Assembly: GCF_964026445.1 (NCBI RefSeq)
Contig: NZ_OZ032150.1
Location: 1,399,985 to 1,463,984, forward strand
From: Rickettsia endosymbiont of Cantharis rufa
GTDB taxonomy: Bacteria; Pseudomonadota; Alphaproteobacteria; Rickettsiales; Rickettsiaceae
Direction: 5' to 3'
Length of the DNA stretch: 64,000 bases
Shown here: piece by piece, positions 29,376 to 39,890 of the stretch
How positions within the stretch are numbered: position 1 is the first letter of the stretch
Layout of the letters: every line of letters starts with the position of its first letter
Notes under the pieces: generated by a model
Told to the model about the DNA's origin: nothing
Seen by the model: only the letters and a program-made list of their open reading frames with translations
Databases searched by the model: none
Position numbers and translations under genes: made by a program

Positions 29376-30770
29376 ATGGTCAACAAGAAGCAGCTAATTA
29401 ATATTGGATCAGAGAAATTAGCAGAAATCATTTTATCGCTTTATAACAGTAACATAAGCATACAAAAACAATTAGATGTGATATTAGCAAGTCTTGACGA
29501 AGAGCCTAAAAAAATTGTCTCGGTGATTAAAGCTGAGAAAGCATCTCTGAAAAAAATCCAGTAGATTTATTGACTATTATGAATAGGGTGATTTTGCTAC
29601 CAAGATTGATCAATTACGTATGCATATTGCTAGGGATTTATTACCAAGATTTCCGAATCATGCTGTTGATTTATTAACAGCTTTCTTAGATTTACATCCC
29701 AAGACTTTGAATATAGTAGATGATAGTAATGGAGTAATTGGGGATGTTTTTATTAAGGCTTATGCTGATTTAGCAAATGCTTATGCGACAATAACTACCT
29801 CTTTAGACGATATGATAGAGCTAGTATTTAATCGTTTTATGAATAATGATTATGCTGTTTATGATTATATAATTTCTAATTTTAAGACTATATTAGGTGA
29901 TGAAGGCTTAAAGTCGCTAGGGCAGAAGCTAAAGCGCGTTTACAACTTAAAAAATACGATGAGAATAAGCATTGGCTTAAAACAGATAGCTGACTGCCAG
30001 GACGATGTTGATGCTCATGTAGCTGCCTGTTCATTTAATGCAACACCGTCTCTGCCCATGAACATTTAGAAATTGCTGAACGTTTTATCAAGCACTGGAA
30101 GGGGCAGGAGACAATAGAATGGCTAGATTCCATAGATTTACCTCGTATCCATTCGTGGCAGAACAAAAGAAAAGCTTTAAAAATAGAAGCTTTGAGGTTA
30201 TGTGGCAAGTATCAAGAAGCACAAACCGAAAGACTACGCTGGTTTGAAGAAACTTTAAGTCCTAGAGTTTACAAAGAAATTGTTAAATATGCAGAAGTAG
30301 ATTTTATTGGATCATTTCATAAGGTTGCTATTCAAAAGACACTAGAGTATTATGATCCGTATGCAGCTATTGCATTTTTGGTGGATATTCAAGAATTTGA
30401 ACCCCTAGCAATATTAGTACATTCAAAGAGTAGTGATTTGGACGGCAGCAATTACAATATTTTGCGTCCTGCAGCAGATGTACTGCATAAGGTAGATCCG
30501 ATTGCTGCTACTTTATTGTATCGGAAAATGATACAACCTATTTTAGCAAGCACTAAATCCAAATATTATAGTTATGCAGCTAAAGATATAGTTACGTGTG
30601 GGATCTTAGGTAATGAAATTACTGATTGGAAACAATATCAAAATCATGAAACTTATTTTCTAGAATTATCAACACAACATAAACGCAAAACCAGTTTTTG
30701 GGCAGGATACCAAACTGCTATAGCTGAACAAAAGCAAAAAGAGGCAAAAATACTAAAAGATAAATCTTGA
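29376..30770 (+). pseudogene. DUF6880-like protein, frameshifted
   Basis: Three frames together encode one protein of about 465 residues. Piece 1 (29376-29564): LAEIILSLYNSNISIQKQLD. Piece 2 from about 29555 to 30056, with one internal TAG near 29587: KIDQLRMHIARDLLPRFPNH, LLTAFLDLHPKTLNIVDDSN and GVIGDVFIKAYADLANAYA. Piece 3, about 30057-30770: HEHLEIAERFIKHWKGQETI, RLRWFEETLSPRVYKEIVKY, DPIAATLLYRKMIQPILAS and KRKTSFWAGYQ. The order of segments (short helical start, GDVF motif, late LLYRKMI and FW) agrees with the DUF6880 family as I remember it. Two frameshifts and a stop make it a pseudogene. Function of the family unknown. Confidence 0.7.
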
Positions 30771-30885
30771 TGGTAATAATATTATATATTAATTATGGAC
30801 TGAGATGTAACAGTTAATATTTGATCTGAATGATCTCTTATGTTAAATTACTAGCCTTGATCACAACTACTTTAAAAGATTAGAT

Positions 30886-30967
30886 ATGTCTAAGAAACCT
30901 CCTAAGGGAAATATTATACCATTTGCTAATAAGAATAAAAAAGATGATATGATGGATATATTAAGCA
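30886..30967 (+). pseudogene. N-terminal fragment of unknown gene cut by IS1
   Basis: ATG at 30886 opens MSKKPPKGNIIPFANKNKKD and a few more residues, then IS1 copy 5 begins at 30968. Only about 27 codons of the original gene remain. Family not recognised. Confidence 0.4.
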
Positions 30968-31719
30968 GGTCGCGCCCCCGTATTGCAGCTTAGCATGAAT
31001 AGTCTATAATCCTCAAACAGTAATAAGAGAGAATTATAGTTAAGGAGTTATGACAAGAATATATGTTAAGTGTAGATCAAGAATAGATGTTAAGTGTAGA
31101 TATTATAACGACACAGAAAAAGTAGTAAAGGCGGGATATTCAATTTCAAAACAACAGAGATATCAATGCAAGCAGTGTAATCGATATTTTTAACTGTAAT
31201 ATATTAATAATGCCTCTAAGCCTGGAGTCAAGGCTCAGATAGTAGATATGTCAATCAATGGCTCTGGAGTTAGGGATACAGTAAGAGTATTAAAAGTGGG
31301 TATCAATACGGTTATCCGTGTTTTAAAAAAATCTAGCGTTAAAAAAGATAAATCATTCTATCAATACGATAGAAGTAATTATTGCTCCTGAAATAGATGA
31401 ACAATGGTCTTATGTACAGAATAAATCCAAACAAAGATGGCTTTGATATTCTTTGGATAAGATTTTGTTAAAAGTAGTTGCTTATACTTTTGGTACAAGA
31501 TGTGATAGCACATCAGAATCATTACTGAAAAAAACCGGAGGATTTTAAGGTTACTTTTTACTTTACAGATGGATAGGGAAGTTATGCTAGGTTATTAGAT
31601 CCCAAAAAACACATTGTTAGTAAAAAATATACTCAACGGATAGAACGGGGTAACTTAAATCTTAGAACAAGATGCAAAAGACTGACACGTAAAACAATTT
31701 GTTTTTCCAAGTCATTGGA
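30968..31719 (+). mobile_element. IS1-family element, copy 5, 3' end lost
   Basis: Begins with GGTCGCGCCCCCG and matches the other copies up to CCAAGTCATTGGA at 31719; the last about 80 bp, including the right terminal repeat, are missing and an M50-peptidase fragment follows directly. A deletion from inside the IS into the neighbouring gene explains this best. Shared lesions present. Confidence 0.9.
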
Positions 31720-32007
31720 ATATTTCAGGCTTGCTCTATAACTTATTTCAATAACATACTGGGATATATGTTAGTAGTGAACTTAGTACTGTGTTTCTTT
31801 AACTTAATTCCTATACCTCCATTAGATGGTAGCATCCTCTATATGAGCAGTATTCTTCATAAGAATCAAGAGTTTGCACAGAAACTCACGTGGTTTTGTT
31901 CCGGTATATTATTGTATATTATAGTGTTTTTACCTTTAACAGGAGATAATATTATTGCAAGATATATGCAATGGTGTATTAATGCACTATTATCGCTGTT
32001 TTACTAA
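31720..32007 (+). pseudogene. M50 (site-2 protease-like) peptidase, C-terminal fragment
   Basis: About 95 codons fused in frame to the end of the truncated IS1. ILGYMLVVNLVLCFFNLIPI followed by PPLDGSILY matches the third catalytic segment (NxxPxPPLDG) of M50 membrane metalloproteases, followed by two hydrophobic segments (LTWFCSGILLYIIVFLPL and WCINALLSLFY). The HExxH half of the active site is absent, so the fragment is inactive. Confidence 0.75.
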
Positions 32008-32016
32008 TGGTTATAT

Positions 32017-32376
32017 CTACTTATTAGTTTTCAACTTCTGTTGATGACATACTAAATTAGTATTAGATATCTCATCACTTAAAATACCATAATCAATTTT
32101 TGTATGCCATATATATTGCTGTGCAGCATAACGTACGCCACTACCTGCAACAACATTGCTGAATATAATGACATTCTTATCTAAGTTTATTAATGCAATA
32201 TTATTAATATCATTATTCAAATACTGTACATTTAAATTTCTACCATTTTCACATTGATAATCTATAGATTCATATTGAAATGCAGCTTTATTAATTTCAG
32301 GGATTTCAACAACTCTTGTGGTATTGCATGATATGCATAAAATGCTTGTGAGCAAAATGAAACTAATTTGGCGCAT
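32017..32376 (-). CDS. MliC-like lipoprotein (C-type lysozyme inhibitor family)
   Basis: A 119-residue lipoprotein: signal peptide with lipobox CISC (hydrophobic ISFILLTSILCI), then YQCENGRNLNVQYLNND, ALINLDKNVIIFSNV and AGSGVRYAAQQYIWHTK, closely following the MliC/PliC pattern (Y-C-x-G...V-Y, then SGxxYxxxxxxxWxK). Members inhibit C-type lysozyme at the cell surface, which would suit an intracellular bacterium in an arthropod host; that role here is inference. Confidence 0.82.
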   Translation of the reverse strand: MRQISFILLTSILCISCNTTRVVEIPEINKAAFQYESIDYQCENGRNLNVQYLNNDINNIALINLDKNVIIFSNVVAGSGVRYAAQQYIWHTKIDYGILSDEISNTNLVCHQQKLKTNK

Positions 32377-32442
32377 GTTCTTCTTGATTTATTTAATATT
32401 CTACAATGTATTCTAATTTAGTATTAGATAAACTGCATTACT

Positions 32443-33195
32443 TTATTTAAGCAATGCAGTTGCGGATACAGTGATCGATACTGTGCTTGTACTCGGCTCT
32501 GCAGACGGCATCATAGCAGCGTCAGACATAACGCTTAAAACGGGCATCGCATTTCTGTATATTGGCATTGGAGGCTGCAATCCTAATCCAGTATCAATAT
32601 TTATCACAGTAAATCTGCTATATTCTTGACCAAGAGCTTTTGCTACTTGTGTGGCCTGCTTCTTTAGTTTTGCAATAGCAGATTCAATCATAGCATTTCT
32701 TGTAACATCTCTTTTATCATTAGATAATATATAACTTAGGTTTTGTATTAATAAGCCTTCACTTTGCAATTGCCCGACTACTAATAATAACGCTTCAGGC
32801 GATTTACTTTGTAACGATAATATTTGAGTGCCACGCCATTTCTTTGTCTTTACTTTCTTCTCTTTATTACTGGTATTTTGCTCTTCATTATATTGATAGA
32901 TATCATATTGTCCTGTAGAGACGCTAATATCCGGTTGTTTAGCTATCTTTATTGCTTTAGCCATTATAAGATTAATCTCATTTTGCACAGATCTTGGATC
33001 GAGCCCCTCCTTCTCTATACGTACACTTGACATAAGTAAATCTTCCTGCACATCCATTTTCTCAGTCACAGAGATATTAAGATATGAAGAATCGTCATGC
33101 TTTTTTTGGGCATCTTGATTCTGACCAGCAATGGTTTGGAACGAAAATAATATAAATACTATCGTTATAAAATTTTTATAAAATTTATTTTTCAT
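32443..33195 (-). CDS. SIMPL domain (DUF541) periplasmic protein
   Basis: A 250-residue exported protein: signal peptide (MKNKFYKNFITIVFILFSFQ, cleavage near TIAGQ) and a SIMPL/DUF541 domain: LNISVTEKMDVQEDLLMSSV, SVQNEINLIMAKAIKIAKQ, TQILSLQSKSPEALLLVVGQ and VSITVSATALL at the end. Family function is unclear. It is followed by the MliC-like gene on the same strand. Confidence 0.85.
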   Translation of the reverse strand: MKNKFYKNFITIVFILFSFQTIAGQNQDAQKKHDDSSYLNISVTEKMDVQEDLLMSSVRIEKEGLDPRSVQNEINLIMAKAIKIAKQPDISVSTGQYDIYQYNEEQNTSNKEKKVKTKKWRGTQILSLQSKSPEALLLVVGQLQSEGLLIQNLSYILSNDKRDVTRNAMIESAIAKLKKQATQVAKALGQEYSRFTVINIDTGLGLQPPMPIYRNAMPVLSVMSDAAMMPSAEPSTSTVSITVSATALLK

Positions 33196-33480
33196 AATAT
33201 ATTTAAACCTAAATTAAAAAGTTAATTAATGATCATCAGATCAGTTTTGCCATTTCATCTTTAGTTTTGATATTGGTGTAAAATACTACGCTTGACCTGA
33301 CAGACAATGATTGATTAAGCAGCAAGAGAGCTGTCAGATAAGTAAGAATTAATAGACTTATCTTGGGCAATTTTGATGTTATCCTTGAAAGTTTACATAG
33401 GGGTTTTGTCATCATAAAACTTTCCAGAAGGGTATCACTTTGATCTAGAGTCTTTTTAAATCTATTTCTTTTTTGTCATT
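33196..33480. other. Intergenic stretch without recognised gene
   Basis: About 285 bp between the SIMPL gene and the repeat protein. It contains scattered direct and inverted words (for example CTGACAGAC and GCTGTCAGA near 33298 and 33330) that could be an old IS end, but I cannot assign it. Confidence 0.4.
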
Positions 33481-34068
33481 TTGTCCATCAGATTGTCAGG
33501 ATCTTTAACTTTTCCCACTAAATTATTTAGAGTATCGCACAAGAGCAATAAAAAAGTAGTTGCAGATAAGCGTAGTGGTAAGCCGGATCAAAATAATAAT
33601 CCAGAGGTTTATGATGCTATAGAAACAAAGATTAAACAGATGAGTTCAAAAGAGATGCTACAATTTTTGAATAGAGATGAAATACAACCATCAGGGATTA
33701 GTGGTAAGGGCAATGTTAAGATTAATAGTGTTAATCTTAAAGACCAGATAAAGAATATGGATTCAAAACAGATATTAGAGTTTTTAAATCGAAATAGCTT
33801 AGAGAGATCTAAAAACGATAGCTTGGAAAGTAGTAAGATTCAGGATAAGCGGGATAAGCAAGATACGGCGATAAATGTAGAGAATAAAATTAAACATATG
33901 AATTCAGCTGAGATATTACAGTTTTTAAATACAGATGATTTATCGAATAAAAAAATAGTTGAGGCAAGTGAGCTTACAACGAAAGGTAAAGTAGCTGTGG
34001 AAAGGAAAGAAGCTGTCTCATGGGTTTCGACTATCACGCAAAGTAAGAGTAATGACAGAGGCAGATAA
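33481..34068 (+). CDS. Unknown protein with three copies of an IKxMxSxEILxFLN repeat
   Basis: 195 codons from a TTG at 33481; the true start is uncertain and could be the later in-frame region near KRSGKPDQN. Three repeats about 45 residues apart are clear: KIKQMSSKEMLQFLNRDE, QIKNMDSKQILEFLNRNS and KIKHMNSAEILQFLNTDD, joined by polar, low-complexity linkers. Each repeat looks like a short amphipathic helix with a conserved MxSxxxLxFLN face, so it may be a peptide-binding or effector-like motif array. No signal peptide or membrane segment. No family recognised. An IS6 element begins 75 bp after the stop. Confidence 0.6.
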   Translation: MSIRLSGSLTFPTKLFRVSHKSNKKVVADKRSGKPDQNNNPEVYDAIETKIKQMSSKEMLQFLNRDEIQPSGISGKGNVKINSVNLKDQIKNMDSKQILEFLNRNSLERSKNDSLESSKIQDKRDKQDTAINVENKIKHMNSAEILQFLNTDDLSNKKIVEASELTTKGKVAVERKEAVSWVSTITQSKSNDRGR

Positions 34069-34142
34069 ATAATCAGTATTCTTGGTAATAATCATGCATA
34101 GCACTAATAGGGTTAAACGTGGCAGATTTATAACGTTTGAAG

Positions 34143-35003
34143 GGCACCGTCAAGTTAAGTAAGATAGAGTCAAAAGGAGCTATATTTTTAGATTTCAGGC
34201 AGCAAGAAGTCTTTGAGTAGCTTCATCCCAAACGTCTTTAGCGGATGTAAATGCAATTCTTTGCTCGGGTGCCTTTTTATTATATCTACCAACATCTACA
34301 GCAAATATATTTCTAACCTTGCTCATCAGTGATAATGTACATTGTGCTGGGTTAGGATGCTTGAATTTAATCAGTATCCTCTCTTTTTGCCTAGTTGGCT
34401 GATGAGCATTCTCAACGCGGTTATTTAGTCTCTTATGAGTGCGATACTTAGTTTTAGGGCACATAAGCTTAACAGGTTTAATGTAACTCCTTAGCTTATC
34501 AGTAACAATTACTCTTGGAGAAGGATAATTACCCAGTAATCTTGATAAAAACCTAATATCTGACTTCTTGTTACGACGCTTCTGCAACAATACTTCTAAC
34601 TCATACCCCTCAGAATCAACAGCTCTCCATAATATGAATACTTCACCTTTGATCTCGATGTTCATCTCATCTAAATGCCATTTATCAGTTGGCTTCCGCC
34701 CTCTCTTCCTGATGACATCTTGAAAATAAACTGCAAATTTATTGCACCAAAATCTTACAGTCTCATGACTCAAAATAATACCTCGATATGCCATCTGTTC
34801 TTGAACATCTCGGTAGCTCTATTAAAACGATGATATAACCATACTACATGACTGATAATACTTGCTGGAAAACGATGTCTCTTCGGGGCTTGAGTAATAT
34901 GCATAGCGGTATAATTTAGAAAAAAATGGTTATTGCTATTCTATAAATCATTCTTTGCATTTGCTCGATACTTAATTTACATCTCTTTTAACTTGACGGT
35001 GCC
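34143..35003 (-). mobile_element. IS6-family element, copy 1
   Basis: 861 bp with terminal repeats GGCACCGTCAAGTTAA at both ends. The transposase is IS26-like: DDE segments WHLDEMNIEIKGE, VIVTDKLRSY and NNRVENAHQPT. A one-base loss near 34818 (TCTCGGTAGCTCTATTAAAA instead of CTACTATT) shifts the first about 37 codons out of frame; the downstream 199 codons (34195-34794) are open. The flanking 8 bp do not match; the right flank is an IS1 fragment. Confidence 0.9.
34195..34794 (-). pseudogene. IS6 transposase, N-terminally frameshifted
   Basis: 199 codons from MAYRGIILSHETVRFWCNKF to AFTSAKDVWDEATQRLLAA, containing the whole DDE core. The natural N-terminus (MHITQAPKRHRFPASII...) lies in another frame because of the one-base loss shared with the copy at 48.6 kb. 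A shortened protein lacking the DNA-binding start might still be made. Confidence 0.85.
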
Positions 35004-35234
35004 GATGAATGAGGAAGTTATGCTAGGTTATTAGATCCCAAAAAACACATTGTTAATAAAAAATATACTCAACGGATAGAACGGGGTAACTTAAATCTTA
35101 GAACAAGATGCAAAAGACTGACACGTAAAACAATTTGTTTTTCCAAGTCATTGGATATTCATGATAAAGTCATCGGAACTCTTATTGAACGTATAGCCTT
35201 TTAATATCCACATCTGTAAAATGGAGGTGCGGCC
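35004..35234 (+). mobile_element. IS1-family 3' fragment (copy 11)
   Basis: About 231 bp of the InsB end, from GATGAATGAGGAAGTTATGC to GGAGGTGCGGCC, starting exactly at the IS6 boundary. The 5' two thirds are missing. Confidence 0.9.
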
Positions 35235-35265
35235 GGAATGACATTGAAGCTATAAGACAAACCCG

Positions 35266-36195
35266 TTAACCCTGCGTAATAGCCGCTACTTCATCGGCAA
35301 AGTTTTTTTCTTCGTGTTCTATACCTTCACCAAGTTCGTATCTAATAAATTTGGTGATTTTAATTTCTGCACCCAGTTCTTTTTCAGCATTTTTAATTAC
35401 TTCCGCAACGATAAGTTTAGGCTCAAATAAGAAATTTTGCTGAAGCAATACAACTTCAGAGAAGAATTTACGTATTCTACCCTCTACCATTTTTTCTATA
35501 ATATTATCAGGCTTCCCTTCTTCTTTAGATTTCTCAAAGAATACTTTTCTCTCACGCTCCACGAGCGCTTGATCCAAACTTGAATCATCTATACTTTGCG
35601 GGTTATTTCCTGCTACATGAACAGCAATTTGTTTAGCTAAAGCTTCTAGTTTTGCTTTATCTTTTGCATTAGACGCAAGACCTACTAATACAGAAATTTT
35701 TCCTAGATTTGGGACAACTTCATTATGCACGTACGAGCCTATCACTCCTTCGGATATCTCTAATATATCCATACGACGTAATGTTAAATTTTCACCGATT
35801 GTAGCGATATTTTCTATAATATCTTCTTCAACTGATTTACCGTTTGGCATTTTAGATGTTTTTAGCGTGTCTATAGTTTTTGCAATTACTGCAAGATTTG
35901 CAATATTCTTAACTAAATCCTGGAACTGCTCATTTCTAGCAACAAAATCCGTTTCGGAATTTACCTCAACTACTACTCCGGTAAGCCCATCAACTTTTGC
36001 AGCCGTTAAGCCTTCAGAAGCCGTGCGACCGGCTTTCTTTGCAGCAGCAGCTAAACCTTTCTTACGAAGAAGATCTACAGCTTCTTCAAAATTGTCTTCT
36101 GTTTCTATTAATGCCTTTTTGCAGTCCATCATACCTGCGCCAGTTTTTTCTCTTAATTCTTTAACTGCTGCTGCACTTATATTTACTTCACTCAT
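35266..36195 (-). CDS. tsf: Elongation factor Ts
   Basis: Nucleotide-exchange factor for EF-Tu. The 309-residue protein begins with the UBA-like part ([20 protein letters not shown]), then the EF-Ts signature [12 protein letters not shown], the two dimerisation-type repeats and [11 protein letters not shown]. Length is normal. It lies downstream of rpsB, separated by an RPE. Confidence 0.97.
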   Translation of the reverse strand: MSEVNISAAAVKELREKTGAGMMDCKKALIETEDNFEEAVDLLRKKGLAAAAKKAGRTASEGLTAAKVDGLTGVVVEVNSETDFVARNEQFQDLVKNIANLAVIAKTIDTLKTSKMPNGKSVEEDIIENIATIGENLTLRRMDILEISEGVIGSYVHNEVVPNLGKISVLVGLASNAKDKAKLEALAKQIAVHVAGNNPQSIDDSSLDQALVERERKVFFEKSKEEGKPDNIIEKMVEGRIRKFFSEVVLLQQNFLFEPKLIVAEVIKNAEKELGAEIKITKFIRYELGEGIEHEEKNFADEVAAITQG

Positions 36196-36257
36196 ATTTT
36201 ACTCCTCTCTTTAGTTCGTTATATTTGGTTTGTGGTGTATAACTAGGAAAACACTCT

Positions 36258-36362
36258 CGATGTCATTCCTGCGAAAGCAGGAATCCAGTACTTTAAAGCT
36301 TTTTAAAGGCTCGATTTCTCTCGCTTTATCCCTAAGATTCCCGCCTGCGCGGGAATGACATC
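36258..36362 (-). repeat. RPE between rpsB and tsf
   Basis: TGTCATTCCTGCGAAAGCAG and GATTCCCGCCTGCGCGGGAA form the arms around AAAGGCTCGATTTCTCTCGC. The palindrome sits inside the conserved rpsB-tsf operon and may alter transcript processing between them. Confidence 0.85.
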
Positions 36363-36393
36363 AAGTATGTTTGTTCAATCCACGCAACAACAT

Positions 36394-37281
36394 TTATGCG
36401 TTTTCAGAATTTTTATTTTCATCAGCATCATTTAGTGCTTGCTCAAATTCTGTATTTGTCTCTTCATCAATATTTTTTGTTTTAGAGAATTTTTTAGCTT
36501 GTTTTAATTTAGAAACATTTTTAGAAGTGAACGCCCTATCAGTATGTTCCTGCATAGCACCCATATCAACTCCTGAAGCTTTCATTGATTCTTCAAGCCC
36601 TTGTAATGCCGCATCCGCAAATAAGCTACAATAAAGCCTTATTGATCTTATAGAATCATCATTACCTGGAACCGGATAATCCACATTATCAGGATTAGAA
36701 TTAGTATCGACTACTGCAACTATAGGAACATTAAGCTTTACCGCTTCATTAATTGCGATATGCTCTTTATTAGTATCGATAACTACTAGGAGATCAGGTT
36801 TAGAATTAAGATTTCTAATACCAGCAAGAGATAGAAGCAATTTATCTTTCTTACGGCTCATATCAAGTATTTCTTTCTTAGTATAACCGGTGCGAGCTTC
36901 TTCACTTTCCAAGGTTTTTTCTAGCTTTTCTAGTTTTTCTATTGAACCCGCAATAGTTTTCCAGTTAGTTAGCATACCGCCGAGCCATCTATGATTTACG
37001 TAATATTGCCCACATTTTTCGGCATATTCCGCTATAATATCACTTGCCTGTATTTTAGTACTTACAAATAATACTTTACCGTCTTTTTTTACGGTTTCAT
37101 ATATTGTATTCAAAGCGACACCCATTAAAGCAGCACTTTGTCTTAAATCGATTATATGAACATCATCACGTTCACCATATATATAAGACGCCATTTTAGG
37201 ATTCCAGCGTGAAGTCTTGTGACCGAAATGCACGCCGGCATCTAATAATTCTTTAACGTTAACAGATGGTATTTTTGACAT
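36394..37281 (-). CDS. rpsB: 30S ribosomal protein S2
   Basis: 295 residues: [52 protein letters not shown] and [16 protein letters not shown], all S2 signatures, plus a C-terminal acidic extension ([20 protein letters not shown]) seen in rickettsiae. The ATG is preceded by an AGGAGAA-type ribosome binding site (TCTCCT at about 37291 on the plus strand). Confidence 0.97.
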   Translation of the reverse strand: MSKIPSVNVKELLDAGVHFGHKTSRWNPKMASYIYGERDDVHIIDLRQSAALMGVALNTIYETVKKDGKVLFVSTKIQASDIIAEYAEKCGQYYVNHRWLGGMLTNWKTIAGSIEKLEKLEKTLESEEARTGYTKKEILDMSRKKDKLLLSLAGIRNLNSKPDLLVVIDTNKEHIAINEAVKLNVPIVAVVDTNSNPDNVDYPVPGNDDSIRSIRLYCSLFADAALQGLEESMKASGVDMGAMQEHTDRAFTSKNVSKLKQAKKFSKTKNIDEETNTEFEQALNDADENKNSENA

Positions 37282-37417
37282 TTTTAAATTCTCCTAATTG
37301 TTAGTTTATACCTCCGTAAGATGCTCATTCTAATGAACTAACATATATCTTACGTGTGAATTTGCTTAAATCACAAGCATACAAATTATATGTGCATAAT
37401 GCGTAATTTACAAGCTT

Positions 37418-38797
37418 TTATTCTTTTCGCCAAAGAGTAGTACCGTCAGGTTTATCTTCTAAAATTATTTTTTCTTCTAATAATCGGTTACGAATTTGAT
37501 CAGCAAGCTCCCAGTTTCTTTGTTTTTTTGCTTCTAAACGATCATTTATAAGTTCATTTATATAGGGTTCATTCATACCACCATTAAACCATTCACGTGC
37601 GGTCTTATTCATTAAACCAATAAAATTAGCACAAGTAATAAGAGCAGAGGCGTTAAGCTGCCTTTCTTCTTCAGTTGTAGAAGTAAATACCATTTTAGCG
37701 TAGTCGTTAATTATTTTAACTGCTAGGGGTGTATTCATATCATCAAGTAAGATTTGCATAAAATCCGACGGTAAATCTATTTTTTGCACATTAATATTTT
37801 CTATAGCTCTATACCAATAATCTAAAGTTTTCTTAGCATCTTCTATAGCTTTATTGTTATAATCAAGAGGACGTCTATAATGGCTACTTAATAAGAGTAA
37901 CCTTACTACTTCTCCTTGAATTTTTTTATCCATTAAATCCCTAACGGTAGTAAAATTACCAAGAGATTTACTCATTTTTTCACCATTAACCGTTAGAAAT
38001 CCGTTATGTACCCAATATTTTGCATAAGTAGAACTGGGAAAAGCACATCTACTTTGAGCAATCTCATTAGTATGATGCGGAAAGATTAAATCTGCTCCAC
38101 CACCATGAATATCAAAATTCTCGCCTAAATATTTATAGCTCATAGCTGAACATTCAATATGCCATCCAGGACGACCAAGTCCCCAAGGGCTTTCAAAATT
38201 TATATTTGCGGATCCATTTGACTTTGCCGGTTTCCATAATACAAAATCCTGCGGATGTTTCTTAGTTTTACTATTTTCTACACGTACTCCTTCGAACATT
38301 TCCTCTAAATTTCTGTTAGATAATTCTGTATAATTCTGGGCCGACAAAACATCAAAATATATATGATTATCAGCAATATATGCATGCTTTCTTACTATTA
38401 ATCTTTCTATTACTTCAATCATTACATCAATATGCTCTGTAGCTTTCGGCTCAATATTCGGTAGCATGCAACCTAAATATGCCATATTTGTATGAAACTC
38501 TTGCGTAACTTTATTAGTCAGCTCATTAATAGTAATGCCAAGTAGTTCAGCTCTATCGATAATTTTATCGTCAACATCCGTAATGTTACGTACATATTTT
38601 ACTGCTTTACTGCTAAATATTTTTATAAGTATACGATAAAGTAAATCATATACTACTACCGACCTACTGTTGCCTATATGGGGACTATCATAAACAGTCG
38701 GTCCGCATACATACATTTTTACATTAGCCTGATCTTGAGGATTAAAAACCTCTTTAGTACGGCTAAGAGTGTTGTATAAGTGAAATTGCATTTGCAT
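37418..38797 (-). CDS. cysS: Cysteinyl-tRNA synthetase
   Basis: Charges tRNA-Cys. 459 residues with the class I motifs: [18 protein letters not shown] (HIGH-like PHIGN, with the zinc Cys), [34 protein letters not shown] and [10 protein letters not shown]-terminal helices end in [11 protein letters not shown]. An alternative start two codons downstream (MQFHLYN) is equally likely. Confidence 0.97.
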   Translation of the reverse strand: MQMQFHLYNTLSRTKEVFNPQDQANVKMYVCGPTVYDSPHIGNSRSVVVYDLLYRILIKIFSSKAVKYVRNITDVDDKIIDRAELLGITINELTNKVTQEFHTNMAYLGCMLPNIEPKATEHIDVMIEVIERLIVRKHAYIADNHIYFDVLSAQNYTELSNRNLEEMFEGVRVENSKTKKHPQDFVLWKPAKSNGSANINFESPWGLGRPGWHIECSAMSYKYLGENFDIHGGGADLIFPHHTNEIAQSRCAFPSSTYAKYWVHNGFLTVNGEKMSKSLGNFTTVRDLMDKKIQGEVVRLLLLSSHYRRPLDYNNKAIEDAKKTLDYWYRAIENINVQKIDLPSDFMQILLDDMNTPLAVKIINDYAKMVFTSTTEEERQLNASALITCANFIGLMNKTAREWFNGGMNEPYINELINDRLEAKKQRNWELADQIRNRLLEEKIILEDKPDGTTLWRKE

Positions 38798-38968
38798 ATT
38801 TTATTTACCAAAAACTGAATTACTAGTGTATACGATATATTAATTACACTTTGGCTAAAAAATTCATTAGTTAGCAAATATTAGTAATTAGTAGTTTATA
38901 TAAATTAACAAATATTATATAGTGCGCCTTGTTTATATTTAAAAAAATAATGACTCATCGAGGTTCTA

Positions 38969-39890
38969 ATGAATTTACAAAGCTTCAATTCAAAAAAATA
39001 TGTTTTAACTTTTTTCATGTCAACATGTTTGTTGACTAGTAGCTTTTTAAGTACAGGTGCTAGAGCGGCAACAACGGGAGTTAATTTTAGTGATTTAGTT
39101 AGACAAGTACCAAAATGGAAGGGGCAAACAGTATCATGGGAGCTTTACCCTACAGAAAAAAACAAGGAGAATGGAGAAATAACGGGTTAGTTCCTAGTTT
39201 TTATCAAGCAGCTTAAGATCTTGGAATAACGAGTTATAATGCTAAGAATTTAGGAGATAAAAATAAGTCAACACGAGACAGGGTCAAAAGAGATAAAGTT
39301 AGGGTAGAATTATGTATTTAAGAAATAAGAGAGTAGGACTTTATTAAAAATAAAGAAACATGTATTAAACAAAATAGGCTTTCACATTTGAAGAAGCGAT
39401 ACAGGATTTTGCTATAGACTATAATCCTAAAAAGATAGTAGGTAAAAGTCAAAAAGTTCGCCATATAGAAAAAGAAAAAAGCAAAAATAGGTACATATAC
39501 TACACAAGTAAAAAGCAATATTATGACTAATAAGAGAAAAGAATATGTAGATCAGAATGTTTTACCTGAACCGCAAGAAGTAATGAAAGAATTTGCTCTA
39601 AATAAAGGTGAAATGAATCTTTATATCAAGCAAATAGAAGATTTAATGATGACAAATCAATCCACTAATAACCAAAACACACATCAAAATCTTTCTTCAA
39701 AGATAAAAACTTTTGGTCGAGAAAGAGATACAAAACAACAATCTTCTGATGATATACAAGATGCACAAAATTCTAATAATACCAATCAAACATCTTCTAG
39801 AAAGATTTTTGATACAGCACAAAATGTAAATAATTCAAAAAATACTGGGGATACTACGAAAAAGACTTCTAGAACTCCTATGATGCAGCT
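38969..39890 (+). pseudogene. Exported protein of unknown family, decayed
   Basis: The ATG at 38969 starts a good signal peptide (SKKYVLTFFMSTCLLTSSFL, cleavage near ARA-AT), then NFSDLVRQVPKWKGQTVSWE. The frame breaks at about 39175-39190; further pieces continue in other frames: DLGITSYNAKNLGDKNKSTR after a TAA, TFEEAIQDFAIDYNPKKIV, and an open frame 39523-39894 (EYVDQNVLPEPQEVMKEFAL, then a Gln/Asn/Ser-rich tail). Together they suggest one secreted protein of about 300 residues with a disordered C-terminus, cut by the IS3 end at 39881. Family unknown. Confidence 0.5.
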
